A stretch of DNA of 8,162 bases, taken from the NCBI GenBank assembly GCA_031263625.1, contig JAISFK010000522.1, positions 1-8,162 on the forward strand. Reading direction: 5' to 3'. Positions 5,548 through 8,162 of the stretch are shown one piece after another. Every line of letters begins with the position of its first letter. Position 1 is the stretch's first letter. Under the pieces are notes generated by a model. The model was not told the origin of the DNA. It made no database searches and saw only the letters and a program-made list of their open reading frames with translations. The translations under genes were made by a program, and so were the position numbers. Source of the stretch: Clostridiales bacterium (GTDB lineage: Bacteria; Bacillota; Clostridia; WRLR01).

Positions 5548-7744
5548 CGTGTCGCCGGCCGCCGCCGCCGCAATCACGGCGTCGTCCCGCCGCATGGCCG
5601 CGCGCGCGGAGCTGAAGCTCATCGATGCCGACATTTTGTATCTCGAAGCAACATATTCTGGCGCGTTGGCATCGAGCAACACGCAGCAGCTCCACGATTT
5701 GGAGACGGCGCCCGTCAAGACGGCGACGGTCGAGCTCAACCGCTGGACGCTCGACGGAGAGTGCCGGCTTGTCGGCGACGCGCCTGTCGCGGACGCGGAG
5801 GTGGGCTGGGCGGCCGACGTGCTGAGCGGCGAGCAGGGCGACGCGCCGGAGGCTGCGGCCTGGGTGCAGCTCAATGTGTCAGGCCTGGATGTGTTGCAGG
5901 CGGCAAAGGTCTTTTTCTCGCCGCTGCCCACTGACGGGGTCGCCGTGGATTTTACGTTCAGCGTGTGGTCGGGGCCAACGCTCGCCTATGAGGAAATGGT
6001 GCTGGGCAACCATGAGCCGGCGGTGTCGTTTCGCGGGTTCGCCGCGTACAACGTGACGGCGCTGCGCGTGGAGATCGCGCGGTGGTCGCTGCCGCTGACG
6101 AGACCGCGCGTCGTGGAAATAGTGCCGGGTGTCTATGAGGTCTGGAGCGGCGATTCGCTGCGCCTCGTGGAGGTCTGGCGCGAGGCGGATTTCACGTGCG
6201 TCACGATGCCCTACTCGACGGCGGTGCTGGAAATCGACAATTCCGACGGGCGGTTTTCGCCGGAGGATCCCGCGTCCATCCTGCCTATGTTCGAGGAGCG
6301 GCAGGCCGTGCCATTGTTTTTCGGCGTGCGGCTGGCAGATGGGGCATATGAGTGGGTGCCAGCAGGGGTGTATTACCAGCGCGACGGCGGCTGGGAGACT
6401 ATAGACGGCGGGCTGCTGATGAAATTCAGCCTCGTGGGGATCATAGGGCTGCTTGTCGGGCGCAAGTATTCGCCGCCGGATGTGCTGCCGGAGACGTTGG
6501 AGGGGTGGGTTGCCTCCATTGTCGCGCAGATAGGCGTGAATTTTGTGGACAAGTACCGCGTGGACGAGAGCCTGAGGGATTTCGGGCTCGTGTGCGCAAT
6601 ATCCGACGTCGCGCACATCACGTGCGGGGAGCTGCTGCGATATGCGTGCATGGCGGCGCGCGCCGTGGCTACGGAGGATACCGCGACGGGCGCGCTCGTC
6701 GTCGCGCCGACATCGGATGGCATGGGGTCGGAGTTGACACTCGACAATCTGTCGGCGTATCCCGTGCAGCGCGCCAACGGCGACATTGCGAGCCTTACAG
6801 TCCGTCTCAATGACGGCGAGTCCACGGAGCTCACGATAAACGGCACTAATTCCGCGAGCGCCCGGACATTGAGCGTTTTCAACATATTCGTCAAGACCTC
6901 GGCGCAGGCACAGCTCGCGGCACGGCATATTATCGGGCTGTACAGCGGCCATGTGTACGAAACGCGCGGACGCGGCGATCCGCGCTCGGAACCGGGCGAT
7001 GTAGATGTCATTGAGTTGCGCGGCGGCGCGATGGTAGGGGGGCGGAGATATAAGCAGCAGTTGAAATTATCGGATAGCGGCATTATGAAAGATATGCCGT
7101 CGTACTTCATGCAGTCGTCCGGCGAGCATATATATGAGCAGGTCGTGGTCATCACGCAGTCGGGGACGTGGACGGCGCCGACGGGCGTCACGCGGTTGCA
7201 TATCATCCTAATAGGCGGCGGGCAGGGCGGCCAAGGCGGCCAAGGCGGCGACCCGTTCTGGATGCACGGCGACGGGACTCCGGGCGCTGGCGGCTCCGGC
7301 GGCCTCGTCTATACTGCCGACATCCCGATAAATTCCGGGCAGGTCGTGCCGATATCCATTGGGCAAGGCGGAGCGGGGGGCGGCCCCGCTCCGTGGCAGC
7401 AGACGGGCGGCGATGGCTTGCCGGGCGGCGCCACGGAGATATGGCAGTATTCCAGCGGCGACGGCGCGCCGTTTGACGGCGTGGTAGAGCTTATCACGGG
7501 CGAGGTCTACGCGCTGGCGGGGCAGCAGGGAACCCCAAACTGCACGAGGGTCACAAACGGCGAGCCGGGCAAAGAGGGCGCGGGCTATGGCGGGCAGGGC
7601 GGCGGCGGCGGCCGGCAGTCCACATATACCATAGGCGAGGGCGGCCTCGTGCAGAACGAAGTCCCGGCGGTCGCGGGCGGCTTCGGCGGCCGAGGCGGTT
7701 CCGGTTGCGCAATAATCTCATATGACTTGCCGGATGGAGGGTGA
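5540..7744 (+). CDS. Tail hub/tip protein with C-terminal glycine-rich adhesin-like domain (TTG start)
   Basis: The gene encodes 734 residues. I chose TTG 5540 because GAGGGGG lies 9 nt before it and the product then begins MISVS, an opening I recall from related phage tail proteins. It overlaps the previous gene's stop by 8 nt. GTG 5549 is a close alternative. The frame stays open upstream to an ATG at 5486, but that lies deep in the preceding gene. Residues ~60-185 (NRWTLDG, WVQLNVSG) resemble a discoidin/beta-sandwich domain. Residues ~190-520 (EIDNSDGRFSPEDP at 231-244, then a VPAGVYY segment) look like a baseplate-hub-type region of siphophage tail proteins. From ~540, TWTAPTGV leads into a Gly-rich region with GGQGGQGGQGG and GGQGGGGG, ending GSGCAIISYDLPDGG. 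That resembles phage glycine-rich adhesin domains. The protein is likely the tail-tip hub with built-in receptor binding; the sub-domain calls are inference. Confidence 0.88.
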   Translation: MISVSPAAAAAITASSRRMAARAELKLIDADILYLEATYSGALASSNTQQLHDLETAPVKTATVELNRWTLDGECRLVGDAPVADAEVGWAADVLSGEQGDAPEAAAWVQLNVSGLDVLQAAKVFFSPLPTDGVAVDFTFSVWSGPTLAYEEMVLGNHEPAVSFRGFAAYNVTALRVEIARWSLPLTRPRVVEIVPGVYEVWSGDSLRLVEVWREADFTCVTMPYSTAVLEIDNSDGRFSPEDPASILPMFEERQAVPLFFGVRLADGAYEWVPAGVYYQRDGGWETIDGGLLMKFSLVGIIGLLVGRKYSPPDVLPETLEGWVASIVAQIGVNFVDKYRVDESLRDFGLVCAISDVAHITCGELLRYACMAARAVATEDTATGALVVAPTSDGMGSELTLDNLSAYPVQRANGDIASLTVRLNDGESTELTINGTNSASARTLSVFNIFVKTSAQAQLAARHIIGLYSGHVYETRGRGDPRSEPGDVDVIELRGGAMVGGRRYKQQLKLSDSGIMKDMPSYFMQSSGEHIYEQVVVITQSGTWTAPTGVTRLHIILIGGGQGGQGGQGGDPFWMHGDGTPGAGGSGGLVYTADIPINSGQVVPISIGQGGAGGGPAPWQQTGGDGLPGGATEIWQYSSGDGAPFDGVVELITGEVYALAGQQGTPNCTRVTNGEPGKEGAGYGGQGGGGGRQSTYTIGEGGLVQNEVPAVAGGFGGRGGSGCAIISYDLPDGG
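7217..7249 (+). repeat. 9-bp tandem repeat encoding Gly-Gly-Gln
   Basis: GGCGGGCAG followed by two copies of GGCGGCCAA and a final GGCGGC encode GGQGGQGGQGG at the start of the glycine-rich domain of the hub protein. Copy-number change here would add or remove whole GGQ units without breaking the frame. Confidence 0.75.
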
Positions 7745-7748
7745 TGAT

Positions 7749-7919
7749 ATGGCGGACGGCTATGCCGTAATGTCGCCGCGCTTTGATTCTGTGGCGTTTG
7801 CGCCCAATCCTGCCGCAATCAACGGCGCGGTCGTCATCTCTGTCGCGATAAGCGAGACAGAGATAATTTTATACCCGGAGGACAGGCTGTCCGGGGAATT
7901 CAACAGCGGGGAGGTCTAA
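7749..7919 (+). CDS. Small conserved-type phage tail accessory protein, 56 residues
   Basis: The chosen start is ATG 7749, with GGAGGGTG (7736-7743) 5 nt upstream. In-frame ATGs at 7722 and 7734 lie before the hub gene's stop and fit the ribosome-binding site less well. The product begins MADGYAVMSPRFDSVAFAPN. It has a mid-protein FAPNPAAINGAVVISVAISE segment and ends LSGEFNSGEV. From memory, short proteins with an F-x-PNP-x5-ISV segment and a terminal y/SGE-x-x-SGE pattern sit right after tail-tip genes in many Clostridia prophages, with unknown function. No signal peptide or membrane helix is seen. It is probably a small structural accessory of the tail tip; the molecular role is not known to me. 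Confidence 0.78.
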   Translation: MADGYAVMSPRFDSVAFAPNPAAINGAVVISVAISETEIILYPEDRLSGEFNSGEV

Positions 7920-7924
7920 TCATC

Positions 7925-8158
7925 ATGGCAATTGCTGCGGTAAAAATCACGGTGGCCGGGCAGGAATACAATGCTGCCTACAACTCGACGTCGGGCAAGT
8001 GGGAGGCAACGCTGACCGCGCCGAGCATCACATCTTACAATCTCGGCTCTTTCTCAGCAAAGGGTAAAAGCCTCTGCGGGGAGGGGCAAAAAAACAGGCA
8101 TGAAAATGTCTGTTTTTTTTGCGAAATAGCTTCTCAAATTAGGGTATTTGTGATATAA
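7925..8158 (+). pseudogene. Interrupted Ig-like tail protein gene (N-terminal ~41 codons plus foreign read-through)
   Basis: ATG 7925 follows GGGGAGG (7908-7914) at 10 nt, 5 nt after the previous stop. The first ~41 residues (MAIAAVKITVAGQEYNAAYN, then STSGKWEATLTAPSITSYNLG) look like the first strands of an Ig-like domain, which in related prophages continues into a longer protein. After Gly41 the frame runs on only to TAA 8156-8158 through 36 residues of different composition. That stretch includes a whole intrinsic terminator (8088-8120), so it cannot be a normal coding end. The reading is that a tail accessory gene, probably an adhesin or decoration protein, was cut near 8045 by inserted DNA. 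The alternative is a programmed or assembly-derived junction. That the gene start is real is likely; the disruption is well supported but not proven. Confidence 0.7.
8088..8120. terminator. Bidirectional intrinsic terminator
   Basis: Seven A, then CAGGCAT, a GAAA loop, ATGTCTG and eight T form a 7-bp stem with one G-T wobble, extended by A-T pairs. It has T-tracts suited to termination in both directions. It would stop tail-operon transcription from entering the downstream DNA. Confidence 0.88.
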
Positions 8159-8159
8159 T
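8131..8159 (+). promoter_or_regulatory. Probable extended -10 promoter at the right edge
   Basis: TGATATAAT (8151-8159) is a full extended -10 (TGnTATAAT). TTCTCA (8131-8136) matches 4 of 6 -35 bases at 17 nt. It lies just after the terminator and points out of the window, so it probably drives a gene beyond 8162, for example a transposase if this is an insertion element. Confidence 0.65.
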
Positions 8160-8162
8160 TGG

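Larger units (their letters stand above)
8045..8162. mobile_element. Putative left end of an inserted element (tentatively ISL3-like), body outside the window
   Basis: From 8045 the sequence changes from GC-rich tail coding DNA to AT-rich non-coding DNA that holds a terminator and then a promoter. This is an arrangement often seen at the protected end of an insertion sequence. The boundary begins GGCTCTTTCTCAGCAAAG. From memory, ISL3-family terminal repeats often begin GGCTCTT and leave 8-bp duplications, which would here be ACAATCTC (8037-8044). No transposase or right end is visible, so the family and even the element identity are tentative. Confidence 0.4.

Noticed and set aside
5212..7206. 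Minus-strand frames of 239, 357 and 277 residues opposite the small tail and hub genes
   Set aside because: They are His/Arg/Pro/Ser-rich shadow translations that overlap each other and the confident + strand genes. No start signals or family features are seen.
7925..8158. Treating the 77-residue frame as an intact small gene
   Set aside because: Its second half contains a complete intrinsic terminator, changes composition and ends in the -10 of a promoter. The first half looks like the start of a longer Ig-like protein.
1..8162. CRISPR array, tRNA, rRNA or diversity-generating retroelement
   Set aside because: I saw no regularly spaced direct repeats, no cloverleaf-like segment, and no template/variable repeat pair or reverse transcriptase. 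The only repeats are the tape measure duplication and the GGQ codon repeats.

Overview
The window is a piece of tail-morphogenesis cluster from a long-tailed (siphovirus-type) phage or prophage. The host is probably a Gram-positive, Clostridia-like Firmicute. Supporting signs are strong AAAGGAG/GGAGG ribosome-binding sites, a TTG start, a consensus sigma-A promoter, and a tape measure protein (TMP) of the type common in prophages of anaerobic Firmicutes. By eye most coding DNA is about 58-65% GC. The intergenic region before the TMP, the first ~600 bp of the TMP gene and the right edge are clearly AT-richer. Lysogeny cannot be judged because no integrase, repressor or att site lies inside the window.

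Layout, left to right. (1) The last 25 codons of a + strand gene, by position perhaps a tail assembly chaperone, end inside an 18-bp-arm hairpin. (2) One minus-strand gene (127-480) encodes a small membrane-anchored coiled-coil protein. It has its own perfect-consensus promoter (TTGACA-17-TATAAT) and a terminator-like hairpin plus T9 tract, so it is a self-contained 'moron' set between the chaperone-position gene and the TMP gene. (3) The 1518-residue TMP (585-5141) carries a recent 68-residue tandem duplication and a base-composition break near its N-terminal coiled coil. (4) A 125-residue small tail protein follows. (5) A 734-residue hub or tail-tip protein, probably TTG-started, ends in a glycine-rich adhesin-like domain. 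(6) Next is a 56-residue conserved-looking mini tail protein. (7) Last is the start of an Ig-like tail protein that breaks off after about 41 codons.

Genes 3-7 have tight spacing, with stop and start codons 1-30 nt apart or overlapping, and each has its own ribosome-binding site. This fits one late operon building the tail: tape measure first, then tip and hub, then adhesin accessories. The operon is cut near position 8045, where phage-like coding sequence gives way to AT-rich DNA. That DNA holds a strong bidirectional terminator followed by an extended -10 promoter at the very edge. This looks like the left end of an inserted mobile element, tentatively ISL3-like; its body lies outside the window.

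The most notable features are the antisense moron, whose position recalls the HK97 gp15 superinfection-exclusion gene, and the interrupted Ig-like gene at the right end.
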